Positions 37,066-45,156 of a stretch of DNA of 64,000 nt are shown here, piece by piece. The DNA is from an uncultured Thermogutta sp. (GTDB lineage Bacteria > Planctomycetota > Planctomycetia > Pirellulales > Thermoguttaceae), in NCBI GenBank assembly GCA_937128505.1, contig CAKZMM010000026.1:24654-88653 (forward strand), in the 5' to 3' direction. The notes beneath the pieces are model-generated. The model saw nothing but the letters and a program-made list of their open reading frames with translations, was not told the origin of the DNA and ran no database searches. Position 1 is the stretch's first letter; every line of letters begins with the position of its first letter. A program made the translations under genes and the position numbers.

Positions 37066-38355
37066 ATGCGATTGGTGCTGGTAGATTGGCCTTCGGCAAA
37101 GCGCTACCATTTCGACCCTCTGGCACTAAGTCGGCCGATTTTCGCGCTTCGCTGCGGCATGAGCTCCTTGGGTGAAAAGCTCATTCGCAAGTGGCAAGCG
37201 GACCACGTGGTGCTGATTATGCCACCGTATATGGAAGCGGTCTACCGCGCGGACTCCTACCGGCCCGTTAATGAGATAGACCGGATTTTCGAACCCCCGG
37301 ATGATGTTTTATTCGTGCATGGTCGCGTTAAAGCGTCCGGATGGGAGTATCCCTCAATTGGGCCAAGCGAGGTCATTTTGGATTCCGATGGCGAGCTTCT
37401 CGTCGCTCGGGTAAGCCGGGATGATTTACAAAAGCTCGACCGAAGTAGTCTCGAAGGCCTTTTAAAGTCTATCCCGGAGAATTTACCTCTAGTCGAAGCA
37501 GAAGTGCCAACCTGGCAATATATCTGGGATTTGATTTTGGCTAACCCAGATCAGATCCGCGAAGATTTCGCCGCCATGGGCCGGTATGGAATGGAAGGAA
37601 CGGTAGAGCAACCTTTCGCCCTGCGAGGAAATGCCGATGATTTGTACATTGCACCCGGCGCGCTTGTCCATCCTATGGTGGTGATCGATGTACACGGTGG
37701 ACCGGTGTACATCGATACCGATGCGGAGATCCATCCCTTTACGCGGATTGAAGGTCCGTGCTATATCGGTCGTCGAACTATCCTTTATGGGGCCAAGTGT
37801 CGCGAAGGAAACTCCTTCGGCCCAGTGTGCCGGATTGGTGGAGAAGTCGAGGAATCAATCATCCAAGGATATTCCAACAAGTACCATGACGGATTCCTCG
37901 GCCATGCCTATGTGGGCGAATGGGTAAATCTCGGGGCCTTAACAACCAATAGTGACTTGAAGAACGACTATTCGCAGGTCGAGGTCATTCTGGATGGCCG
38001 CCGGCCTATCCCCACAGGTTCGACGAAAGTTGGCTCGCTTATCGGCGATCACACGAAGACCTCCATCGGCACCCTACTGAACACCGGGGCTTATGTCGGG
38101 GCAATGGCTTTGATCACCGGCACGGGCAAACCCCTACCGAAGTTTATTCCCTCTTTCGCTTGGTTCTTGGATGGCATCGTCACCAAGGGTTATGGGAAGA
38201 AAAAACTTTATGAGACGGCTCAGGTAGCGATGTCGCGTAGGCGGCACCGGTGGACTCCTGCCATGGAGGCCATGTGGGACAAAATCTACGAGATGACAGC
38301 TCCCGTGCGCGATGAGGCCATCAAACGCGGCCGGCGATCCCTCGCTCCCGGATGA
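37066..38355 (+). CDS. GlmU-like sugar nucleotidyltransferase with left-handed beta-helix
   Basis: A 429-residue two-domain protein. The N-terminal half (about 1-190) is a divergent nucleotidyltransferase domain of the type placed in sugar nucleotidyl transferase family 4; it starts RLVLVDWPSAKRYHFDPLALSRPIFALRCG and lacks the classical GxGTRxxP loop. The C-terminal half (about 200-380) is a left-handed beta-helix with hexapeptide repeats (IDTDAEIHPFTRIEGPCYIGRRTILYG, NYDG-like NKYHDGFLGH, VNLGALTTNSDLKNDY, IGTLLNTGAYVG), as in GlmU acetyltransferases. Likely activity: activation of a sugar phosphate and acyl or acetyl transfer; the substrate is not known. NagB upstream suggests amino sugars. 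Confidence 0.9.
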   Translation: MRLVLVDWPSAKRYHFDPLALSRPIFALRCGMSSLGEKLIRKWQADHVVLIMPPYMEAVYRADSYRPVNEIDRIFEPPDDVLFVHGRVKASGWEYPSIGPSEVILDSDGELLVARVSRDDLQKLDRSSLEGLLKSIPENLPLVEAEVPTWQYIWDLILANPDQIREDFAAMGRYGMEGTVEQPFALRGNADDLYIAPGALVHPMVVIDVHGGPVYIDTDAEIHPFTRIEGPCYIGRRTILYGAKCREGNSFGPVCRIGGEVEESIIQGYSNKYHDGFLGHAYVGEWVNLGALTTNSDLKNDYSQVEVILDGRRPIPTGSTKVGSLIGDHTKTSIGTLLNTGAYVGAMALITGTGKPLPKFIPSFAWFLDGIVTKGYGKKKLYETAQVAMSRRRHRWTPAMEAMWDKIYEMTAPVRDEAIKRGRRSLAPG

Positions 38356-38670
38356 TCACACACGCGGACAAAAGCGCAAGGCTCCGTGCCGGTTCCTGAC
38401 AACCCCAAAACGGTGCAGTGAGGCCGGCAAAACTCCTAAATGTTTGCGAGCCGCTTTTTGCAACATTCTGCTGCCTTGCAACGCCTTGTAGCGAACTCTC
38501 AAAGGGTAAGCGACTCAAACGTGCACACCGCGCCTGAATTTGCGTTGCAAAATCGGTGGGTGTGGCGGAGGGTTTACCCTCGATAAAGCTGGACCTTGGT
38601 GGGCCGCACTCGGCACGGCATCTTTGTTGCACCGATGCTAAGAATTGCCCATTACTGGGCAAAAACCGTT
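38356..38670. other. Convergent intergenic spacer, 0.32 kb
   Basis: Nothing recognisable; no clear terminator seen between the convergent genes. Confidence 0.4.
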
Positions 38671-39534
38671 CTATCCGCCCCAAAGTTTCCGCAAAAGCTT
38701 TGCTCCTTCCGGATCGTGCTGAATTACCTCTGCCCGGACAAACGGGTAGAAATCGTTAACGCCGAACCATGCCTCCGAAAGTTCGGCGAAATATTCCTGC
38801 GGGTTTTCAATCGCATAAGCACGGCGACGGCTTCCTCCCCAGTGAAGAACACGCAGGTATTTCCCGCTTTCCACTGCCTGATGCCAGGCGGCCTTTATTT
38901 CCGGATTATCATACCCCCCTAAAAAGCGATGATGATACGCGTGAGCAAGTTCGTGGAGCACCATCGAGGGCTGACTCAAGGTCCAAGCGAGAAATGTTTC
39001 AGCATTGCCGATTTCCACTGCTCCGGCTTTGTCGGGGTTCATCCCGTGCGCTTTGAGCCACCCTCGTGAAGGATGGTAGCAAGCGCAGGTAACTCGGGTG
39101 CTTGAGTGCTCGACCCATATCGGGACTTCCCGAAGTTTGTCCACCGCTCGCTCGGGCACAGTCCGGACAATGGCATAAAGTTGAATATCGAGCAATTCAA
39201 GCACTCGATCACTCAGCTCCCTGTGCTCCTCCAACAGAGACCGGTGGACAAGGACCCGCCAACCCCGGATGATGCGTTCGTGATAGTTCTCGGTGGGTTC
39301 ATAGGGCAATTCAGTCCCCAAGAGCGGGGCGGTATCTGTCTGGGGTACCGTTGCCTGGGGATTATCCGTCGCGAAAGACGGCAGTTCACCGGCCCAAAGC
39401 CCAAAGATGATCACCCAACTGAGAGCTACCGTCAGCGCGTTTGGCCGGCAACGCGATCGGCAGAATGGCCCACGATTCCAGTTCGTCTTTGCGTGTGCAA
39501 CCAGCAATATATCGAACTCTATCACCTGCCTCAT
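38671..39534 (-). CDS. Exported HExxH zinc metallopeptidase-like protein
   Basis: A 287-residue protein. A hydrophobic segment at about 34-48 (VALSWVIIFGLWAG) looks like a signal or anchor after a long N-terminal tail, so the true start may be internal. The zinc motif HELAH lies at 194-198 within MVLHELAHAYHHRFL; a downstream EYFAELSEAWFG (248-257) offers the third, glutamate-type ligand of gluzincins. A C-terminal region DFYPFVRAEVIQHDPEGAKLL is conserved among planctomycete relatives I have seen in family descriptions. The substrate is unknown. The next gene on the same strand (ceramidase-like) lies 428 bp away. Confidence 0.82.
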   Translation of the reverse strand: MRQVIEFDILLVAHAKTNWNRGPFCRSRCRPNALTVALSWVIIFGLWAGELPSFATDNPQATVPQTDTAPLLGTELPYEPTENYHERIIRGWRVLVHRSLLEEHRELSDRVLELLDIQLYAIVRTVPERAVDKLREVPIWVEHSSTRVTCACYHPSRGWLKAHGMNPDKAGAVEIGNAETFLAWTLSQPSMVLHELAHAYHHRFLGGYDNPEIKAAWHQAVESGKYLRVLHWGGSRRRAYAIENPQEYFAELSEAWFGVNDFYPFVRAEVIQHDPEGAKLLRKLWGG

Positions 39535-39961
39535 CTTTCCGCCTACGCGACTAGCATAAACAACGTGAGTAAAACGAATACCCGTCTGAGAATTTTCGAG
39601 ATCTTCCCTACTCGGGTGCCCATGGACAACGCGTTACTGGAAGATCGAAGGATTAATTGAACAAGATCAAAGGATTAATTCAACCTTCGCCGAGTTGAGG
39701 CTTTGCTGTAACTCCCCATGCTGCCGTGGAACCAGCTTCTTGAAGATCCCCTGGTTCTTCTCGCGGCCAGCGCCGCAGTACCCACTCAAAGATATCCGCC
39801 GAATCGTTCGGTCCCAGAAATGCTTCCTGCCGAAAATGCGTCGTGAACTGGATCATCGATCGGACTGCGGACCCCGGCTCGAGTTGACGCCCGTGAAAAA
39901 AGCATCAACCGCGAAAGGAAATCCTCACATGCGAGCGGCGGCTCCGTGCCCGCACGGGAGA
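39535..39961. other. Intergenic spacer, 0.43 kb
   Basis: No gene; a 22-bp tandem pair at 39641-39684. Confidence 0.5.
39641..39684. repeat. 22-bp tandem duplication
   Basis: Units 39641-39662 and 39663-39684 (AAGATC-R-AAGGATTAATT core) differ at two bases. Confidence 0.87.
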
Positions 39962-41524
39962 CTATCGAAGTTCCTGAAGCATCCCTAGTAAACACGCGAC
40001 AATCTTCGGGGCTGCCTCAATTTCCACGTTACAGGTGCCAAGCCAGGTTTCGTATCCACCCCAAGCGTGCTGCTGCAAGGTCGGCAGGTACCCAAAATGG
40101 GCATTTGCATGAGAAATGGTAAACGTCTTGGCAAACGGGCTTTCTTGCTTCAGTTCCAAGCCGATCTCCACAAAGACCTCAAAGGGAATGGCACAAATTG
40201 CCAAATCTCCGATCCGGAAAGCCTGGAGAGGCACGCTCACTTCATCCGGGGCATCTACAAGGTTGAGTACCCTCTCGGCGTAAGTACGTTCCCGGATATG
40301 GTACGGCTTGGCGTCAGCCGGCTTGGCGAGCACAGCTCGGGCATATTCGATCTGCTCCGGCGTCGGTTTTCGAACCCGCAGCACCAGTTCGCTTTGCTTT
40401 GCTCCCAGAGGAACCCAGTCGACGAATTGCAGTTGATCATAGGCTTCTTTCACGCGCTGTGCCACCAGGTCGGCGACATACCGCTGGCGTTCATACGGTC
40501 GCCAGCGCCGCTCATCCTTTTGAAGCCAGTTAATGTTATTGATATCCCCGCTGGTGCCGTTGCTCAGGATCCCGACAAACGCCGGGGCGAGCCGGTCCGC
40601 CCCGAGGAGTTGTTGAATGCGGTCGGCGAACTCCCCGAAATAATCGGCGGAAATTACGGCGCCCGCTCCCGGTCCCACGTAGTGAAGGCTATAATTGGCC
40701 AGTAGGGCGATGGGGCGTCCGTCGAGCGATTGAATCGCCAAGAATACGATCTCCGGATCGGTCGGCCCCGCCGCTTTGAGGATGTTGGGGTCCCCTTGCC
40801 CCGGATTCATGACCACCTGATCTTCACCGCCAAAAGGATTGGGAATCGCTGTACCCGGCTTCATGAAGTACCGACGATTAAAGACCTGAGTAGGTTCCTG
40901 AGCACTTCCCCAGGCAATCTTCGCCGGTTCCAGATTTCTGACGGCTCGCCGAACTCCGTCGGCAATCCGGCGGGCCACGAAGGTTTGGTATTCACTCAGT
41001 TTCTCTTCGGGAGCCATCCGCCGGTCCCCCCGAGCACTCACCGAAGAGTGAGTATGGGTCGCGGCCATCATCATGTTTTCCGTTGGGATCCCTACTTTTT
41101 CGTGAATTTCTTTCTTTGCTGCGTCGTAGACGGCGCGCGAAGCGCCGATATTATCGATGATCACAACGGCAAGCTTCGTTTGCCCATCATCCAGAACCAA
41201 ACACCGCGCCCATAGCTCATCGTGGATATGCACGGCCGGCGACGATTCCCAACCCCCCACTATAGGCATATCCAAAAATGGCGTAATGTTGCTCATTGCC
41301 GCGCCGGCTCGAAAGACCTTTTCCTGTGCCCAAGCAACCGAGTTGCCATCGATTTTCGGAAGTCCAATCGCAAAAAAAGTTCCGAGAAGAACCACGCATA
41401 CCTGAATCCGGCTGACAGCTCCTTTCTTCGGCATCGCCCGACTTCCCATCTTAAAGCCGATCTGTAGCCAGTGGCAACGGACGCATGAAAGCCAGTGTTC
41501 AAAAACTTTTCTTACCCGCACCAT
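39962..41524 (-). CDS. Exported neutral/alkaline ceramidase-like hydrolase
   Basis: A 520-residue protein with an N-terminal hydrophobic segment (about 41-56) and the neutral/alkaline non-lysosomal ceramidase N-domain fold. Family motifs: FRAGAAMSNITPF, HDELWARCLVLDDG, AATHTHSS near residue 160 (two zinc His ligands), NYSLHYVGPG (another ligand), and FVGILSNGTSGDINN, the catalytic-serine region (NGTSGD here instead of the usual NCGD). The C-terminal immunoglobulin-like domain of true ceramidases is absent. Planctomycetes carry many such genes; their substrates are mostly unknown. The ATG at 41524 has AAGGA eight bases upstream; an internal ATG at residue 31 would give a more typical signal peptide. 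Confidence 0.88.
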   Translation of the reverse strand: MVRVRKVFEHWLSCVRCHWLQIGFKMGSRAMPKKGAVSRIQVCVVLLGTFFAIGLPKIDGNSVAWAQEKVFRAGAAMSNITPFLDMPIVGGWESSPAVHIHDELWARCLVLDDGQTKLAVVIIDNIGASRAVYDAAKKEIHEKVGIPTENMMMAATHTHSSVSARGDRRMAPEEKLSEYQTFVARRIADGVRRAVRNLEPAKIAWGSAQEPTQVFNRRYFMKPGTAIPNPFGGEDQVVMNPGQGDPNILKAAGPTDPEIVFLAIQSLDGRPIALLANYSLHYVGPGAGAVISADYFGEFADRIQQLLGADRLAPAFVGILSNGTSGDINNINWLQKDERRWRPYERQRYVADLVAQRVKEAYDQLQFVDWVPLGAKQSELVLRVRKPTPEQIEYARAVLAKPADAKPYHIRERTYAERVLNLVDAPDEVSVPLQAFRIGDLAICAIPFEVFVEIGLELKQESPFAKTFTISHANAHFGYLPTLQQHAWGGYETWLGTCNVEIEAAPKIVACLLGMLQELR

Positions 41525-42118
41525 GGCTCAAATCCTTGTGAATTAGGTTTACCGGGACATTGATGCCTGATCCGACTCCTGGACGCAGTGCAGCGCACCA
41601 ACCCGTCGCAGTTATTCTTCTACCGCGTAGTGGCCTTGTCAACACACGCATCTAGTGTCAGACGGTAGGCCACCGATAAGGCAAATTCCATGCGTGATAT
41701 TTCCGCAGGATCACCCTTCGGCCACCGAGCAAATCACCTGAGAAAACACAGAATCGGAAGAGATGAGAAAACGGAGAATCGAAGGGGTGGTTTCTTTCCG
41801 GCAAGAAGCTTACTTCCAACTTCTGGCCCCGAGACACATGCGGTTGTCAAGAAGCTTTAATTTTCTCGTGCAAAGAGCGAATACTATATTAGCCACCCCA
41901 TTTGGCATGCCACACTCGGAGCCTAAACTCGGCACACCAGATCGGGATTCGTAATCGTCTGCTCACCAAGTTTGCTAACATATCAGACTCAGGACGCGGT
42001 TAGTCTGCGATACGCTGTGAGCCTCGAAACCGGGAGCCACTCACATGGGCTCAATCGGTATCTTCTTGAGGCGACTTTTCATCCTTGCCTTGTGCAACTC
42101 CCGTTCTGTCGAGGATTT
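41525..42118. other. Intergenic spacer, 0.59 kb
   Basis: Divergent-promoter spacer. A 25-bp imperfect tandem pair at 41739-41788; no gene. Confidence 0.5.
41739..41788. repeat. 25-bp imperfect tandem duplication
   Basis: Units 41739-41763 and 41764-41788, both starting TGAGAAAAC and sharing AGAATCG. Confidence 0.7.
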
Positions 42119-43651
42119 ATGATGGCGTCCCGCATCGTCGGAATTTGCGTTCCACTTCTGCTCGCTCTCGAAATGAGTGCCGTCGGCCAAGTACCCGAAA
42201 TGCCATTCGCCCTCGGCGTAGAGTACATGGTACCCGGGTTTGCCGAGGTTTATGCCAGAACCGGTGTTCGGTGGGCCAAGGCGATGGGGCAAGGGTTTTC
42301 TTGGGGGGATATTGAGCGGACTCCCCCCGTTGGAAGTAAGCACGTTTACAACTGGACGTGGCCCGACCAACTGATCCTCGAATATCAGCGGGCGGGGTTC
42401 CACCATTTTCACATCTATGTTAAGGCCCATTGTCGTTGGGGATCAAGCAAGCCGATTCCGCTAGTCGCTACTCCCAGCTTTCTCCCCAAAGCGGAATACA
42501 TGGACGACTATGCCGCCTTTGTTCGTGCACTGGTGGAACGTTATGACAATGACGGACATGACGATGTGCCTGGGCTTCTTTACCCCGTGGAATACTGGGA
42601 AATCGAGGCAGAATGGGGCACTTTTTGGCCGGGAACTGCTGAGGAATATCTCCAACTTTTGAAAGTCGCCCACTCTGCGGTCAAGTCCGCTAACCCCAAG
42701 GCGAAGGTCATTCTGATCGGCTTTTTCATGGCAGGGGTATTCGAGGGTCAGCCGGACCCGCAAATCGCACTCGAGCAGCTTGCGCAACGTCATCCGCCAC
42801 ACCGAGTTAAACAAATCGAGCGTGGTATCGCCGAGGCAAAAAAACTTTTCGCTCATCCGGAACTTTTCGACGTGATCGAATTTCATTCCCTGAGCGACTG
42901 GAGCGAAATCCCGGGCATGAGCCGGTTTCTTCGCCACTTGATGCGCGAAAGGGGATACCAAAAACCGATCTGGGTGGGGGATGTCAATTACACGGCCTCT
43001 CCCATGATGTTCTGGGGCGAACCGGTCCCACCTTATACAAAAAGTCAAAAGGCGGGTATCGAAAAAACGCTCCGGGCTCTGGCCAACTCAAGGGATCCGC
43101 GTCACGGCGAAGTCGTGGCGTGGTTTCGGGCCGAGCAATCCAAGGGATTGGTCAAGAAAGTCGTCTTGGCCATGGCTGAAGGTTTGGCGGGGATCAATAT
43201 CGGCAACCTCAAGGATGAACCCATCTTTTCCTGGGTGCCCACATTCGCAGGAAGTGTGGCTTTTCAGGGGTTAGTCGATTCACAAGGCATTCCGGCAAAA
43301 CCGGGGGAACCTCGTCCGGCCTATCACGCCCTTACGCTTCTTCAACAAAAACTCGGTGCATTCGTCGGTGTCGAGACATTGAACCTCGGCCCCGGTGTTT
43401 ACGCCTACAAATTCATGACCAGCACAAACCCGCTTTACATCCTTTGGTACGATGACCGTGCCCGCTATCTGCCGGGGGATAAGGAACCCTCAAAGACGGT
43501 AAATCTCCCTTGGCCCTGGAGCCGGTGCCTGCTGACGGAAACGCCCGTATCGCGGGGCCCAATCAAAACGCAAATTCTCACTGCCCAAAAAGGCTTCATC
43601 CAACTAGAACTGAGCACGACTCCAATTTGGCTCGAACCCAGGGGAGGTTGA
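42119..43651 (+). CDS. Exported TIM-barrel glycoside-hydrolase-like protein, first gene of pair
   Basis: A 510-residue protein starting at the ATG of 42119 (GAGG five bases upstream); the open frame extends 49 codons further up but those residues look non-coding. Residues 1-24 form a signal peptide (IVGICVPLLLALEMSAVG). The rest reads like a clan-A glycosidase TIM barrel: GVRWAKAMGQGFSWGDIE, FHHFHIYVKA, YWEIEAEWGTFWPGT near 161-173 with acid/base candidates E163 and E165, DVIEFHSLSDWSEIP, KPIWVGDVNYTAS. No exact CAZy family can be assigned by eye. Its stop lies four bases before the next start, so the two are an operon. Confidence 0.75.
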   Translation: MMASRIVGICVPLLLALEMSAVGQVPEMPFALGVEYMVPGFAEVYARTGVRWAKAMGQGFSWGDIERTPPVGSKHVYNWTWPDQLILEYQRAGFHHFHIYVKAHCRWGSSKPIPLVATPSFLPKAEYMDDYAAFVRALVERYDNDGHDDVPGLLYPVEYWEIEAEWGTFWPGTAEEYLQLLKVAHSAVKSANPKAKVILIGFFMAGVFEGQPDPQIALEQLAQRHPPHRVKQIERGIAEAKKLFAHPELFDVIEFHSLSDWSEIPGMSRFLRHLMRERGYQKPIWVGDVNYTASPMMFWGEPVPPYTKSQKAGIEKTLRALANSRDPRHGEVVAWFRAEQSKGLVKKVVLAMAEGLAGINIGNLKDEPIFSWVPTFAGSVAFQGLVDSQGIPAKPGEPRPAYHALTLLQQKLGAFVGVETLNLGPGVYAYKFMTSTNPLYILWYDDRARYLPGDKEPSKTVNLPWPWSRCLLTETPVSRGPIKTQILTAQKGFIQLELSTTPIWLEPRGG

Positions 43652-43655
43652 TCCC

Positions 43656-44726
43656 ATGAGAAGTTCTATTGGCAATTGGGCTCTGTGGGGTCCACTGGCC
43701 GGCATTTTTGCCGTCGTCGGTGCCTGTCTCTCGCATGAGTCTGCTGAGACCGCGGCCCCTGAACCGGTTGAATTGCCGCTTACGACGCGAAGCTTTCTCA
43801 CCGGTACCACCCCGAGTGTGAACCGCACGAAGAATCCCGCCGCGGCATTCATCCTCAGCAAAGAAGTCGGTCGTTTGACCATGTTTTGGGTCACCCCGAA
43901 TGGAATCGGCCTATTTCAACAAGTTTCGAAGCAAAATCCTGCTGCCAAAAAAACAAATTATGAAGCGATTCAGGACATCGGTCTTATACCCGTCATTCAT
44001 TTGAATCCATGGACTGTGCAACCCGGCAAAGGGGTTGTTCGGAATGACGGCTCGGGAAGTAGCGACTTTTCGAACCCCGACTTCGTCGCTCGGATGTGCG
44101 AAGAGGCTGGAAAAATTGCCGAACGTTTCCGACCGCGGTATTTCTCCATCGGCAATGAGATCAATAGCGTTCACGAGTGGCTTGGTCCGAAGACTTTCGA
44201 AGACTTGGCCGCACTAGAGAAAAAGCTATACGAGACCATTAAACGGGCCTCTGCGGAAACCAAGGTACTCGTGGTGTTCTCCTATTCCCAATTGGTAGAT
44301 CTGCCCGGGGCGCCGCGGTTTCATTTGGTTGAGAAACTAGATGGCAGCTACGACGTGCTAGGTCTGACGACATACCCTTGGAAGAACTACGAGATCCCAG
44401 AGGAACTGCCGGATGACTATTACTCGCGCATCATGAAATACACCGCCAAACCGATCGGCTTCACAGAGATCGCGTGGAGCAGCGATAAAGCCCAAGGGGG
44501 GAGCGAGCAAGAGCAGGTGGAGTTTCTGCTGCGATTTCTGAAACTTACTCGCGACATACCTTTAGAGTTCGTAAGCTGGGCCTTTCTCCACGATCTACCC
44601 CAGGAAAGCGTAACCGGCTTTATTATTCAGAAAACTCACGTTGGCCTTGGCCTTCGGAAATACGATGGCTCACCCAAGCGGGTATGGAGCTACTTTCGGG
44701 CTCTATCCTTGCTGCCGGGACCGTGA
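43656..44726 (+). CDS. Exported TIM-barrel glycoside-hydrolase-like protein, second gene of pair
   Basis: A 356-residue protein with a signal peptide (about 7-25; LWGPLAGIFAVVGACLS, possibly a lipobox-like end at the Cys). The barrel has clan-A features resembling GH53-type endo-galactanases: YFSIGNEINSVHEW with acid/base candidate E168, FDVLGLTTYPW-like strand, and IGFTEIAWSSD with nucleophile candidate E271. It starts four bases after its neighbour with a GGGAGG ribosome site. The two barrels share a plan but little sequence, so they may act together on one polysaccharide. The substrate is not inferable. Confidence 0.78.
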   Translation: MRSSIGNWALWGPLAGIFAVVGACLSHESAETAAPEPVELPLTTRSFLTGTTPSVNRTKNPAAAFILSKEVGRLTMFWVTPNGIGLFQQVSKQNPAAKKTNYEAIQDIGLIPVIHLNPWTVQPGKGVVRNDGSGSSDFSNPDFVARMCEEAGKIAERFRPRYFSIGNEINSVHEWLGPKTFEDLAALEKKLYETIKRASAETKVLVVFSYSQLVDLPGAPRFHLVEKLDGSYDVLGLTTYPWKNYEIPEELPDDYYSRIMKYTAKPIGFTEIAWSSDKAQGGSEQEQVEFLLRFLKLTRDIPLEFVSWAFLHDLPQESVTGFIIQKTHVGLGLRKYDGSPKRVWSYFRALSLLPGP

Positions 44727-45156
44727 TTCCACGAAGTATGGTCCCCGGTTTGGGAATCCTTTTCCGGCCTTACCCAAGGGCACTATCCTTTCGCGGTGTT
44801 CCTGCCAATCCCTCACGCCTTGCATTATCCTAACAGCATCCGAAGAAGAAATCGCCTTGACCATGGAGCCACCCCCTGGCGGTTCCGATAACCCGGATTA
44901 TGATAAGCGATCTACGGCCGAAAGCTGATTTCAGGCCAAAATCCCCCCGTTTGGGGCCAAGGTGGGCGCGCACGTTTTCGCGTCCCCCTCAGTCTGTCCC
45001 AAGCTGCGGTTTTTCCTGCAAGGGGCACAGACGTTCCTTCCGCCCGTGGATTTCGCCTCCGACAGCAACGGCCAGACGAAACACAACAAACGTGATAACA
45101 TTTGGGAGTTTTTGGTTCGGTAAACACCTAGTTTTCAGTTTTTTGGCTCCGCGACG
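44727..45156. other. Intergenic spacer, 0.43 kb
   Basis: No gene, repeat or clear terminator recognised. Confidence 0.4.

Noticed and set aside
39106..40705. Plus-strand frames of 184 and 212 codons
   Set aside because: They lie opposite the metallopeptidase and ceramidase-like genes, whose family motifs are unmistakable.
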